Shown: piece after piece, positions 32,589 through 43,821 of the stretch
Layout: the number at the start of each line of letters is the position of its first letter
Numbering within the stretch: position 1 is the stretch's first letter
Source of the DNA: Morella rubra
Taxonomy: Eukaryota > Streptophyta > Magnoliopsida > Fagales > Myricaceae
Assembly: GCA_003952965.2 (NCBI GenBank)
Contig: CM025850.1
Location: 25,117,751 to 25,181,750, forward strand
Length of the DNA stretch: 64,000 bases
Direction: 5' to 3'
Translations under genes and position numbers: made by a program
Notes under the pieces: model-generated
Database searches by the model: none
The model's input: only the letters and a program-made list of their open reading frames with translations
What the model was told of the DNA's origin: nothing

Positions 32589-34619
32589 ATGGATAAAAGT
32601 TGGGTTTATGAGAAAAATCGGTTTGGTGAAAAGTACGCGGAGGGGGTCCATGGGTTTATCAGTATGGCTACTTGTTGTGTAGACTTCGGTTAGATCAGAT
32701 GTCTGTGTCAGAAGTGCAAGAATGTAATGTTTCGTCGAGAAGAACATATGTGACAACGTGATCGGAACAGTGATGAATATCGAGTTCAAGACCAGAGATT
32801 CTGTGGGTGCACGTAGAGATTTAGCTGAAATTGGGGGCCAAAAAAGACATGCACTTGGTGTATGACTTTCGAGTTGAATTGATGCCTCAAATGGTGTATA
32901 CTTTAACTTGGGAAGAGCAAAGGAGGGCCTATGAGTGGTTAAAAGATGTGAGGTTCCCTGACGATTATGTTGCTGAGATTTCACATTGTGTGAATCTATA
33001 TGAGTTGAAGGTGTCTGGAATGAAAAGTCATGATTGTCATGTGTTCTTGCAGAGGGTTCTTCCAGTGATGATCCGAGGGTTGTTGAAGGAAGACGTTGGT
33101 GGCCCAGTGACCGAATTATGTTTGTTTTATTGAGAGTTGTGTTCACGTATGTTTGAAGATTTTTGTATTGTAGAGGATGTTAAAAGATATCGCAATAATT
33201 TTATACAAGTTGGAAATGATTTTTCCACCATTTTTTTTTACAGTGATGATGCATTTGGCAGTCCACTTACCGCGCGAAGCAATGCTTGCTGGACCGTACA
33301 ATATAGATGGATGTATCCAGTTGAACGGTTGATGGGTGTCTCGAAACGGTATGTGAAAAATAAGTCGCGTCATGAAGGGTCGATTGCAGAAGCATATATT
33401 GAGAATGAATGTTCAACATTTTATTCCCTGTACGTCCGAGGGGTTGAAACAGTGTTCACTCAAAGAATTAGATTGATGGGAGCTACAAAAGGACATGACA
33501 TAGACCGAACAGAGTTCAAGAAAACTCGGTATGTGCTAAACAATTGCAAAGGCATCAACAACTACTTAGAGTAAGTAAAATAAATTTCATAGGTTTTTTA
33601 TAATATACATCGTGATTAACCTTATCATTACAGTGAACACATGGATGAACTTCACGCACAAGGAGTTGGTACATTTCTCGTATGCATGAGGAACAATTTC
33701 GATTGGTTCTTAGGGCGAGTAAGTGTTATTGACAAATAATTTAAATTAATATTGTGTCTTTATGTTTAAGAACCTTCTTATATGTTGTTGTAGGTTCAAA
33801 CATTATGTTGTCAAAATTCATGTACATTGATCGATGAATTGTATTCATTGGCACGTGGGCCTGATACACGAGTGATGCGTTATTCTACATGTGTTGTGAA
33901 CGATGTAGATATCATACAGTACAACGGGAAGAACACGGAGAACTCAGAACAGTGGTATTGTAGTACCGGATCACATGAGGGAAATCCAATAGAATTTTAC
34001 GGGAGACTTGTAGACATTTATACCATGCAATACTTGCGGGAAATAAAATATATTTGTTTAAGTGTGATTGGTGGGTCATTGGAGATCATCGTGGAATTCG
34101 TATTAATGAGAACTTTAAAAGGATAAACACTTCCCGACTGTGGTACTTAGAAGATCAATTTGTTTTGGTAAATCAAGCAAGTCAAGTGTTTTATCTAGTT
34201 GATAATTTGCATGGACCTACATGGTGAGTCATGCAGAAGTTGTCGTGTAGAAATGCACATGAAATTCGTGGCCCGAATCGAGACGGTGAAGTTGAAGAAA
34301 AAACGTTGAATCGGGAGTAGCCGTTGCGAATGAAGCATATCAGGAGGACGATGCCATTGACCTGTTTATAGACTCCCGACAGTTTAACCTTAATCCACTA
34401 TGGAGGGATGACGTTGTGCCAAACGTTATCCAAGCTTTTGAGGCAATTGATCGGCGAAAAAAAAGACGTATAGATAGTAATGATGTTTCGGAGGAGGATG
34501 AAGCAAAAATTGAAGATAATAGCGAAGAAAGTGGGGACGAAGATTTGTTCGAAAGTGATAACGACTCTACTAAGGATGAGGCATAGGGCGATAACGTGCA
34601 AGAATTGGATTCTGATTAA
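32589..34619 (+). pseudogene. TNPD-type CACTA transposase gene lacking the catalytic core
   Basis: TNPD is the CACTA transposase. The frame from the ATG at 32589 reads MDKSWVYEKNRFGEKYAEG and CLCQKCKN, the N-terminal transposase-associated domain, with a TAG before IRCLC. The DDE-type Transposase_21 core is then missing except for its end (RDSVGARRDLAEIGG, about 32790-32840). The DUF4218 region follows (SGMKSHDCHVFLQRVLP, QYRWMYPVERLMG, RHEGSIAEAYIENE) with one TGA at 33131. GT-AG introns are visible at 33571-33633 and 33719-33793. DUF4216 (EFYGRLVDI, FVLVNQASQVFYLVD) and an acidic tail ending at 34617-34619 close the gene. The deletion of the catalytic core makes it inactive as a transposase. 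Confidence 0.9.
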
Positions 34620-34910
34620 TAATTTTTTTCAAGTATATTTTCTTTCTAATGGTGATGTTTGTAGGACTGTTTTTACTATTATTGTCTCTTTTACTATCGT
34701 GTTATGTGTTGTATGGTGAAATCTTTCAGTTACTTCTGGACAGTTGTATAGGGCAGTGTGAGTATGATCCTGAGTGAGCGCTCCTTCCGATTGAAGCCAT
34801 GTCAAAGCACCAGCTTGTCCTATAGTTGTGCATGAAGAAATTATTCTAAGTTATAGTTATAACTTTGTTAATTTTATTTATGTAGCGACATCTTCTAAGA
34901 GGTAGGACAC

Positions 34911-36098
34911 ATGGGGTCTTTGGAGAAAAGTCAAACTATCTTCTTCCATTGCTTTATCGATGAAGATTGGAATGTTGGTCCGAATTCCAATCTCGTTAAC
35001 AAGTGGGCTGATGTTCCTGTAGAAGTGAAGGAGTACATTATGGATTAGGTGTTGGTATGATTAAACTAGTAAATATTGAATTTTTGGTTAAGTATTTCGT
35101 TTATCATTGTAATATTATATGTTTTGGTACTTATGCAGGACCACTTCGACCTTGACTACACCCGTCAGAGGACGTGAGGACGGTGGTCGAGACTATGATG
35201 ATGGCATGTTAAACGCACCGCAACCGGATGCATGCGTATTTCAAGAAGTTCCAGAGTAAAGAGGCGGCGTTGCCGAAGCTACATCCTGATACCGCAGAAG
35301 AACAGTTGAAAGGAGTCTTTTAATATTTAATTACTTAAATTATCGCAGAAACGAAGCAAGCAAAATAAGAAGAATAGATCAAAGTTAATTGGGAACCACG
35401 TTGCTGGTTCGCCCTCGTTCAAGCGCAGTTGAGCTTGTTGTATAAGAAGAATTATACAAACAAAGATGGATTTGGACCTCGGAAGGAGCGAGAGAAATTT
35501 ATGTAAGTTGCTTTCATTTAATCTACTTTATGTATAGTTTATCTACTTTAATGTTTCTGGTAATTATTGTCATTTTTTCAGGAACGAATGGATGCCTTCT
35601 AGCACCAGTGTGATTTAGAAGGGAAGACTTACACCGAAATTGAAGTATATTTGAGATATTGGCAAGAAGTCGGGATATGTTCGGGGATTAGGACGCGCAG
35701 TTAAGCCTCCACCTTCATCAACTTTAACTACACAGTCTTCTGATCTACAGCACCAGCTAGCAAAGGCAAGGGATGAGATAGAAGCAATGAGAGTTGTTAG
35801 AGAAAAAGACTTGCAATAATTTGTGAAGAAGTAAGCTAAGATGGAGGCCACGCTGAGGGACCACCGTGAGGAGTAGTGGGTAGAGCAGGAGGAGAGCATG
35901 AAAAGGGAGTAAAAGCACATACAAGTGGAGCACAAGGAACGCATGCAAAAGGAACAAGAGAACATGTGAAAGGAGCAAGAGCGCTTAAGGGCTGAGATCT
36001 TGAACAAGCTGGAGAAGAAAATGGCATCTGTAATGGAGAAGAAAATGAGCGACATGTCAAAGCAACTATTCAGCTTGTTTGGGGGTTCAAAATGGTAA
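34911..36098 (+). pseudogene. TNPA-like (plant En/Spm Transposase_24-type) gene, degenerate
   Basis: TNPA-like proteins bind subterminal repeats and help TNPD bring the ends together. From an ATG at 34911 the + strand reads NKWADVPVEVKEYIMD (about 35002), DHFDLDYTRQRT (about 35146), MHAYFKKFQSKEAALPKLHP (about 35230-35290), KQNKKNRSKLIGNHVAGSPS (about 35370) and, after an intron-like GTAAGT...CAG (about 35502-35580), DLEGKTYTEIEVY and SGYVRGLGRAVKPPP. A long Glu/Lys/Arg-rich coiled coil ends in SKQLFSLFGGSKW and TAA at 36096-36098. Several stops and frame changes interrupt it. The segment order matches plant CACTA accessory proteins, and the gene lies next to the right-hand palindrome array. 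Confidence 0.8.
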
Positions 36099-36284
36099 AT
36101 GCATGTATGTTGTAATAGCTTTGTGATTATATATTATTATGATGTTATTTTCTATTTAATTACGGATCACTATTTGTTATTATTGATGTTAATTAATGTG
36201 AATATTGTATTATTATTATAATAGTACGTGTTATAAAATATTTTCTATTATTATTTTTTTTTTAAATCCGATTCTGTTACGCCA

Positions 36285-36785
36285 TTCAATCGGCATCTTC
36301 AGCGATCGATTGGTAATGTAAGCGATCGATCGTCTACGTGCAAACGATCTATCGGTGCCATATGCGATCGATCGGTGGAGAAATAAACGATCGATCATGA
36401 AACTCAATCGATCGATCATCAGGTGACATCGATTGATCAGTTACGTAGTCAACATTCCATTGCTGAATTTAATGACCGATCGGTTTTGACATAACGATCG
36501 ATTGTGAAACTTAAGTGATCGGTCGCTTAGAGATAACGTCCGATCATTGTTACTGTAACAATCGATTGTTGATTTCTTACCGTGCAATCAGTTAATGTGT
36601 CGATCAATCACAAAAACGTAATTGATCGATCGTCAATATGTACCATTCAATCGTCCTAGATATGCCGATTGATCGGTATTGGTAACCGTTTGATCATTGC
36701 AAACAAATACCGATTGATAACAGTTCCAACCAATCCATCACATCCTTTTTATCAACCGGTCGACATAATTACTGATCGATAATTA
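36285..36785. repeat. Right subterminal GATCGATC-type palindrome array
   Basis: About 20 units in 500 bp (GCGATCGATTGG, GCGATCGATCGTC, ACGATCTATCGG, GCGATCGATCGGTGG, ATCGATCGATCATC and decayed variants), one per 25 bp on average, just inside the TTTTAGTGA-type terminal repeats of the CACTA element. It mirrors the left array at 23880-24215. Confidence 0.88.
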
Positions 36786-36982
36786 CATTTAGTGACAAAA
36801 TTTTCTATCACTAAAAAGTTTTAGTGATGAAATTCGGGTTTCATCACGAAATACATTTTGTGATGCTCTTTCCCTGATGGAGCTTGTGAGAAAAAAATTT
36901 TGTCACATATACTTTTAGTGATGAAATTTTGACTTTTAGTGGGGAAATTTTTTGTCACTAAAAGTCAATTTTTTTTGTAGTG

Positions 36983-37608
36983 ACACCAAAACACGATTTG
37001 GCCCGTTGCTAAAAATCGCCAATGTTGGAACAAGCGGTACATTGTTTACAGAGATTTTGGAACTATTTTTATTTACTGTTTGATTGGTTGCCATTTTGGA
37101 TATTTGTTAAGGCTTTCGAAAAAGTTTTTTAACACTATTCACCCCACTCATGGATCTTCTTAATCCTTCGATTTTCAAGCTCGTCTGCCAGAAATTAGAT
37201 TGGGACTCTATGTACAGTGATATTTCTAAATATTCATGTGCACGCATTTCAAAGCATGTGCGAATGGATAATTGTTTCTTACAAATAAAAAATCGGTCAC
37301 TAAAGATATCGTTTGCCTGATGTTAAATTACGTGCGGATATTTATTAAATACTGGTATGTAAATAGTAATAGTCGTGCGCATGGCAATCACATATTGTAG
37401 AGCACAGGGACTTGAGGGTGTGCGGACAATATTTGTTTTATATTAAATATTGACAAGTTTATTTATTTATGCATTTCAAGACTAAATTAGATATCTAAAA
37501 ACTACAATCATCATAATAATATAAAATGAGAACTTATCCACAAATATCTAATCGTCATAATAATAAACAAAATACATAATGAAAATGAAGTGATAAATAG
37601 ATTAGAAA
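36983..37608. other. Non-coding flank of the 13-kb CACTA element
   Basis: No gene is seen. About 37240-37440 contains GTGCGAATGG, CGTGCGGATATTTATTAAA and GTGCGGACAATATTTG words, suggesting another set of transposon subterminal repeats, but no terminus was found. Confidence 0.5.
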
Positions 37609-37838
37609 CTAGCCAAATTTATGTTGTGGCATCAAATGTGCTGTGAGTTGCCTCGCATGTTCCATCACCTATACATGCATATCATTTTGAATTTGTTGTA
37701 GCCTCTTTTCTTGTTTCTCTTGTTGTTTCTGTTGCTCCTCCTCAATACGCTCCTACTGCGCTCGTATTGTCATTTCCATTTTCGCCAGCTTCGTATTCAG
37801 CTCATCATATTTCTTTTGTCTAGCCCTCACTTCCTTTT
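37609..37838 (-). pseudogene. C-terminal coiled coil of a second TNPA-like CACTA gene
   Basis: The - strand reads RARQKKYDELNTKLAKMEM, then a stop after IRAQ, then ERIEEEQQKQQEKQEKRLQQ and VMEHARQLTAHLMPQHKFG before a TAG at 37609-37611. The composition and position of this Glu/Gln/Lys coiled coil match the C terminus of TNPA-like proteins such as the one at 35.7-36.1 kb, but on the opposite strand and without close sequence identity. The N-terminal part has been replaced by a Copia LTR beginning at about 37838. It probably belongs to the CACTA element whose right end is at 51149. Confidence 0.6.
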
Positions 37839-39185
37839 GTTGGCTTTTATTCACAATAGATATTTTGATAATTTCAATAAATTGATTAAGTTTACAAAAT
37901 GGACATTTTAAAAGACAAAGATATTTTTATCAAAGATCCAAAGACTAGAAGATTGAAGATCAACAGGATGTAAGGAGCTAAAAAATGAAGATTCAAGATC
38001 ATATGTATAAACTTGTAACTCTTAGTTTTTCTTTTGACAATGATTTGAATCACACAGTTACATATCTTTCAAAGCATGCATAAACTGCTTTACCGCTTGT
38101 TTGAAAGACCAAAATATTTTCAATGGTTTCAAATCAGCGCTATATAAACTCTCCAGCCTTGGTTATACTTTTGATTTTTTAAAATGGAATTTCAAAAATG
38201 TCAAAAACGGGCTTTTTAATTATAGTGGATGATGAATAATGTTATAGCAGTTTATGAAGCGATCGACTTTTATATGAAGTGGTTGACCTCTACATGAAGC
38301 GGTCTACCAAGCGCGTAGGACAAAAATTTGACAGCATGGGCAATGGCTAGTTGAAGCGATCGATCAATACAACAGTAAAATTGTCAGATCGTCCCTTAAA
38401 GGCTAGTTTTCTTATGTGCCTATATAAAGACCTTCTTAATGTCTCAAAACAAAAGAGAACAACCACATATAATTTCTATAGCTTCATAAAAATCTTAAAC
38501 TTTCTTATTTCATATTTCTCATATCATTCACACAAATTACATTTTCACATCCTTCTCATTGTGTGAATCAAAAGAGATAGAGCTTTCCATTTTCTTATCC
38601 ACTGAGTTTAATTCTTATATCTTCTTCTTATTCAAAAGAAGTGATTCCTTTAGTGAGGTTATTCACTAAAGAAAAAGCTTATAGAGGGTATTTCTCAAGC
38701 TTGGTTAGGTTGTAAGTGGTGTGTTCGAAAAACTACTTGGGTTGTGAGTGTTGAGCTCGGGAAAGCACTTGTAAGTTCTCTAGCACTCAAAAGCTAGAGT
38801 GTACACTATTTAGAAGATAGTGGAAAACCTCAAGGCTCGGTAAAGGAGTTTGAGGGGTGGATGCAGGCGAGTTTGCCGAACCACCTAAAAATATCGTGTT
38901 TGCTTCTCTTTACATTTAACACTAATTTACTTATGGCATCAATACGTGCTATATTATCCTTTACTTTACAAACACGATTTTGGGTGTCTCCCCCTCTTGG
39001 TTTGCCTTAATCCTTGAAATTACAATTGGTATGAGAGCTTGGTGCTCGTTTTATATAATTTAGAATTTTGAGTTAGAATGACAACTTCGAGCTTCAACAC
39101 TCAAGTTGAAGGACTTTACACACTTAGACCACCATTCTTTAATAGTAGTGATTATGCATATTGGAAAGTTAAGATGAGAATTTAT
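37838..39185 (+). mobile_element. Ty1/Copia 5' LTR, primer-binding site and gag start, cut off by an Athila insertion
   Basis: The LTR spans about 37838 (TGTTGGCTTTTATTCAC) to 39024 (GAAATTACA), 1187 bp, and is related to the solo LTR at 45104-46413. It includes TATATAAAGACC (about 38421) as a likely TATA region. The primer-binding site ATTGGTATGAGAGCTTGG (39025-39042) resembles initiator-Met tRNA. A gag frame starts at 39078 (MTTSSFNTQVEGLYTLRPPF, then DYAYWKVKMRIY) as in plant Copia elements. It ends at 39186, exactly where the Athila LTR begins. The rest of the element is absent. Confidence 0.85.
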
Positions 39186-40899
39186 TGATTAAGCTAGAAT
39201 ATTGCATGTTGAGTACATCTAAAATAAATATAATATTAATTTTTTAATGTTTTAAATATTGGTTTTAGATGGAAAAATGGTTAAGAGGCATAAATCTAAA
39301 TTGTGCATTTAATTGTTGAATTTTTATGACTTTAGATTTAGTTTATTGCACATGCAATTTTCTCTTCTTTAACTTGCCTGTACTTTAGTCATACCGTGTC
39401 TAGAGATATTTAAAAATCATTATTTTTATCACTTGCACTATATTATTGGCATTGCAATTATTTTATGAATTTAATTTTGTCATATGATGCCATCAACTAA
39501 TTAAGTATTTTTGTACAAGGTAATAAAATTAATTACTTTCTAGACTCGCAGACAACAAGAGCAGTCTATTGGGACACATGGTAGAGCAAGAGAGATTCAT
39601 TAATAGCAATACTGTAATTCTATGAAGAAATGAGAGACTAAATCTCAGCCATCCATCTCTCTTTTCACTCTCCTTTCTTTTAACCTAGCATCTTATTCTC
39701 CCCATTCTTACTTTTTCTAACCTAGGATCATTTTCCCTATTTTCTCTCTCTCTCCCTTTTTCTTCTTTCCTTGGCTGACTATTCTCCCTATTTATTCTCT
39801 CTCTCTTTTTTTTTTCAAAGACACTCTTGCTATCTCTCTCTACCTCTTTATTTTTATTTTGCAGCACTTTTTCTCTCTTTCCTCAATCCTTTATTTTTCC
39901 CTTTATTTCCCGCACAACACTTGCTCTTCCTATTTTCTCTCTTTTCTCTCCTTTATTTTAACCTAGCCACACCTTGTCTTCTCTATCTTTTCTCTCCTTT
40001 TTTCGCTCACCTCTTGTTCGTCACTCTTTATTTTATTTTTTAGCCACACCTCTTCTTCTCATAATTATCTCCCTTTTTTTTTTTTTTCTCTTCAAGCTGA
40101 CAATTACCTCTCTCTCTATTCTTTCTTTTTGCTCTTTCCTCTATTGTTTTCTCTTTGCAAAAAAAACCCTACTCACTCTCCTTTATTTTTTTATGCGCCA
40201 CTCTCTTCTCTCTCTCCCTTCTCACCTTTTATTTTCCCTTTTCTTTTTTCCTTCACTCTCTTCTCCCTCAATTTTCTCTCTTTGCCGCACATCACTACTC
40301 TCTGTCCTCTCTATCTCCTATGTTTTCTCTTTGGCCGTTTCTCTACTCTCTCTCTCTTCATTATTTTCAGTTTTTAGATTAGTTTTGTTTATGCTCTATT
40401 ATTTCAATGTCTTGTATTTCAATTATTAGGATTTAGATTTAAGTTTTTTGCTATTTAATTTATTATAATTTATATTTCAATTTTGGATTATGTTCTTGTT
40501 TATTTTTTCTTTTTACTTGAATCTTGGGTTGTAATAATATGATTTTATTTAATCCAAGAATCTTGTGTTTTTTTTTATTCGTTGTCATTTAATTTTCGTC
40601 CTTTACTGATTGTTATTTATTTTATATCATTTAATTTTTGCTATTTACTTTTAATGCATGTTATATTTTTAGTTTACGTTTTGCGATTGTTTTAATTTCA
40701 TTATGAACTCTCAAAAGTCCAAAAATATAAATATGAACTGTGTTCAGTAAGCGCTTTCATTTTGTCCTTATTTTTTTACACAAGTTTGAAATTAATGTAT
40801 TTTCCCTAAGGAGACGATCTGGCCTTTTGGGCTAATTATTACACGACAGAAATTCTATACTTGGGATAGCCTTTGCGCTACTCATTTTAGAGTGAGTCA
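39186..40899 (+). repeat. Athila 5' LTR (1.7 kb) with a long polypyrimidine block
   Basis: It starts TGATTAAGCTAGAATATTGC, matched by TGATTGAGTTAGAATATTGC at 49088. About 39650-40380 is almost entirely C/T on the + strand, giving hydrophobic Leu/Phe/Ser-rich spurious frames. It ends TCA just before the primer-binding site. Confidence 0.92.
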
Positions 40900-41251
40900 A
40901 ATTTTTGGCGCCGTTGCTGGAGATTGTTAGACATAATTTCAAACTATTGATTTTCCTTTATTTTAATTTTTCTCATAATCTTAAAAAAAAAAAAAAATCT
41001 TTTACCTTTGAGTTTGTTTATCTCTGTTGCACCTTTTTTGTTTTCTACTGTATTGGTGAACCTTTGCAATTTGGACTGATGTTTGATGCCTTGGGTTAGA
41101 GACATTTCAAATAGATTATACAGCATTACACCTAGTACTATTAGTGATATTCATAGCACATAGTCAGATAGTTCTTCTGTCTCTTTTACAAGTGAGGATA
41201 CTGAAATTGATTTATACAAATCCTTTTGTGAAAAAGAATTTTGAAGGAGCT

Positions 41252-42835
41252 ATGGCTGCACTTGCACCACGTACTCTTAAAGATTTTTTGCAGCCCACAT
41301 AAACCACTACACCATCACGCATTGTTTTACCTAATGATGCACCTAATTTTACGATTAAGCATGGGATGATGTCAGTGATACCTCAGTTCCACGGGATGGA
41401 TTTTGAGAATCCTTACAAGCACCTAACAAACTTTGAGTTGGCTTGCACTACTTTTATTACTCGAGCTAGTACCGATGAGTTTATTAGACTTCATTTATTT
41501 CCTTTCTCTTTAAAAGATAAATCGAAGATTTCGTTTAATTCTTTGAGACATAATTCTATTTCTAGTTGGTCTGATATGCATCGTGAATTCTTATATAAAT
41601 TTTTTCCTTTTTAGAGAACTTAATTTTTGCAAAAGAAAATCAGTCAATTTATGCAGACAGTGATGAGACTTTCCACGCTTGTTGGGAAAGGTTTAAGGAT
41701 CTGATGAACATTTGTCCACATCATGGGTTTGAGTCTTGGAGGCTGATGAATTATTTCTACACTACACTTACTCCTGAATGCAAACAGTTTGTTCAAACTA
41801 TGTGCAATGGGCAATTCTTTAGCAAGGAACCAAATCTAGCACTCACATTTTTTTATTACCTAGCTGAAAGTACCCAACAATGGAATACATTACATGATTT
41901 GATCGGGCACTATTGGCAGTATAACCTCTCAAAGCAACTAGTGGTGGGACGTAAATATGAAATCAAAAAGAATACTAACGTCCAAGCTCGTATTGCTGCT
42001 TTGACTAGGAGGTTAAGGTTATGGAATTAGAGAAGGTGAAGGCAGTGAAAATAGTGGAAGTGTGTTCTCTATGCACCGATTTGAGCCACAAGACCCAAGA
42101 TTGTCTGATTTTGCCAGTTTTACAGGAGAGTGGGTCTGATCAGATGTAATCTATGAATTGGGTTAACAAAGCACCAAATCAGCCTTTCTCTAACACTTAT
42201 AATCCAGGGTGGAGGAATCATCCAAATTTTTCATAGAGGAATGATCAATCTAGTCAATCTTCTTCACATTTTCGGCAACCTTCCCAGTCTTATGCACCAC
42301 CTTCTCAGCAGTCATCTCATAGGCTACTCCTCAGCACCAGTATCGGCCACGTTAGACTTCTCATAACTATCTTTTAGTAGCACCTTCCGGATTCTAGTCA
42401 CATGTAGTTGCTCAGAATTTTCACTCTCAACCATCTGCTCCACCAATGAAGTCTCTCGACGATAGTATGGCACAGATGGCTAATACACTTCAGCAATTCT
42501 TGCAGATTCAGGCCACCACTAACAGTCAGAACACTTAGGCCATAAATGAATTACGGGGCACCATTAATAAGATGAGCACGACATTGAGTACCCTAGAGAA
42601 AGGGAAATTTCTAGCACAATCCTCAGCCTAATCCTCAAGTATACTGGCAACAACAGCAATAAGTACATAATGTCTTAGGGGATTCTCTTGAGACAATGAA
42701 GGCCGTTATTACTTTGAGAAGTGGAAAGGAAGTTCCCTGACTTGAGATGTCCATCGACAGACACACAGTTGTCCCGACACCTGAAGTTACAACTGAGACA
42801 GATGATGCCAAAGAAAATCCAAAGAAGTCAGCCTA
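41252..42835 (+). pseudogene. Athila gag, broken
   Basis: Gag forms the retrotransposon particle. The frame from the ATG at 41252 reads MAALAPRTLKDFLQPT, then IVLPNDAPNF, FHGMDFENPYKHLTNFELAC, IRLHLFPFSLKDKSKI and SDMHREFLYKFFP, followed by frame changes. Later parts include CPHHGFESWRLMNYFYTTL (about 41710), NELRGTINKMSTTLSTLEKG (about 42548) and VITLRSGKEV near 42710. These are standard Athila gag landmarks. Stops near 41615, 42030 and 42535 show it is not functional. Confidence 0.85.
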
Positions 42836-42879
42836 GAATTTAAGAAGCGGTCAGTGTAGAGGCAGACACTAGTAAGGAA

Positions 42880-43391
42880 TACCGACCTATGGTTCCCTAT
42901 CCTCAGAGATTGGCAGCTGGCCAAAAGAACAAATATCACACTAAGATTCAAGAAATCTTCAAGCAAGTGAAGATTAATATTCCGCTATCAGATGTCATAC
43001 AACAAGTTCCTTCGTATGCAAAATTTCTAAAGGATTTGTGCACAGTAATGAGAAGTTGAATGTAAAGAAGAAAGCTTTCTTGACAGATTAAGTCAGTGCA
43101 TTGATACTGAGCGAGACTCCTTAGAAGTTCAGAGATCCTGGCACTCCTACTATTTCCATCATGATCGGTAAATCACGCATTAGGAGAGCTTTACTTGATT
43201 TGGGGAGCAGTGTGAACTTACTACCCTTCTCAATATATGAGCAATTGGGGTTGAGTGAGTTGAAAAAGACCTTTATCATGCTACAGTTGGCTGACAGATT
43301 AGTCAAGGTGCCACGGGGTATTATTGAAGATGTGTTGGTTCAGGTGGAAAAATTTTACTATCCAGTGGACTTTGCAGTTCTGGATATGTAA
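42880..43391 (+). pseudogene. Athila gag-pol junction and protease
   Basis: YRPMVPYPQRLAAGQKNKY and FKQVKINIPLSDVIQQVPSY (about 42884-43030) precede the aspartic protease frame 43161-43391: IGKSRIRRALLDLGSSVNLL, then QLADRLVKVPRGIIEDVLVQ and FYYPVDFAVLDM. The catalytic motif is DLGSS, whereas most Athila proteases read DLG(A/S)S, so the active site may be preserved, but the frames on either side are interrupted. Confidence 0.85.
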
Positions 43392-43821
43392 CAGCTAGTT
43401 TCCACTATTTAATTGGCAATTGTCAATTCTTGGGCGTTCGTTCCTTGCTACCTCTAATGCATTGATCAATTGTCGAAGTGGAGTACTGAAGCTCACATTT
43501 GGGAATATGACATTGGAGATTAACGTGTTCAATGCTTGCAAGATGCCGAGTGCTTGTGACAACTTATAGGTACATGCAGTTGATTTGATAGATGACTTTG
43601 ATATTTTAAAGCTGTTATCAGTACATAATTCTGAGAGTGCATTTGAGGATGATTCTCCCAAGCAATCTGAGACTTTTGATGAGACAATACCTTCGTTAGG
43701 AGAGTTAATAGAATCAGAGGGGTAGTTCATTGAGACAGATGGTTCCCCTTAGTTATTAGACACAAGTTACACCAGTAGTGGGCGTAAGCCAATCGTTGAA
43801 GCTCTTGACTTGTCGTAAGTC

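Larger units (their letters stand above)
23714..36982 (+). mobile_element. CACTA (En/Spm) DNA transposon, 13.3 kb, non-autonomous, with a nested Gypsy element
   Basis: The left terminus CACTACTAGAAAATAGACTT is matched by the right terminus, whose reverse complement is CACTACAAAAAAAATTGACT. Identical ACA trinucleotides flank the element at 23711-23713 and 36983-36985, the 3-bp target duplication expected of CACTA elements. Both ends show subterminal (G)TGA(C/T)GAAA/TTTCGTCAC-type repeats followed by GATCGATC-type arrays. Cargo on the + strand is a transposon-associated ORF (28793), a TNPD-type gene (32589) and a TNPA-like gene (34911). TNPD has lost its catalytic region and all genes carry stops, so this copy could move only with help. 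A 3.6-kb Gypsy element sits near the left end. Confidence 0.92.

Noticed and set aside
23880..36785. Regularly spaced GATCGATC repeats considered as a CRISPR-like or satellite array
   Set aside because: Spacing is irregular, units are short and degenerate, and the context is a plant CACTA transposon.
38260..38370. GCGATCGATC words in the Copia LTR considered as part of the CACTA motif set
   Set aside because: Only one or two occurrences, next to GGTCGACC words that belong to the LTR family itself.
39974..40429. 151-codon Leu/Phe/Ser-rich ORF resembling a membrane protein
   Set aside because: It is translation of the polypyrimidine block inside the Athila 5' LTR, and several overlapping frames show the same bias.
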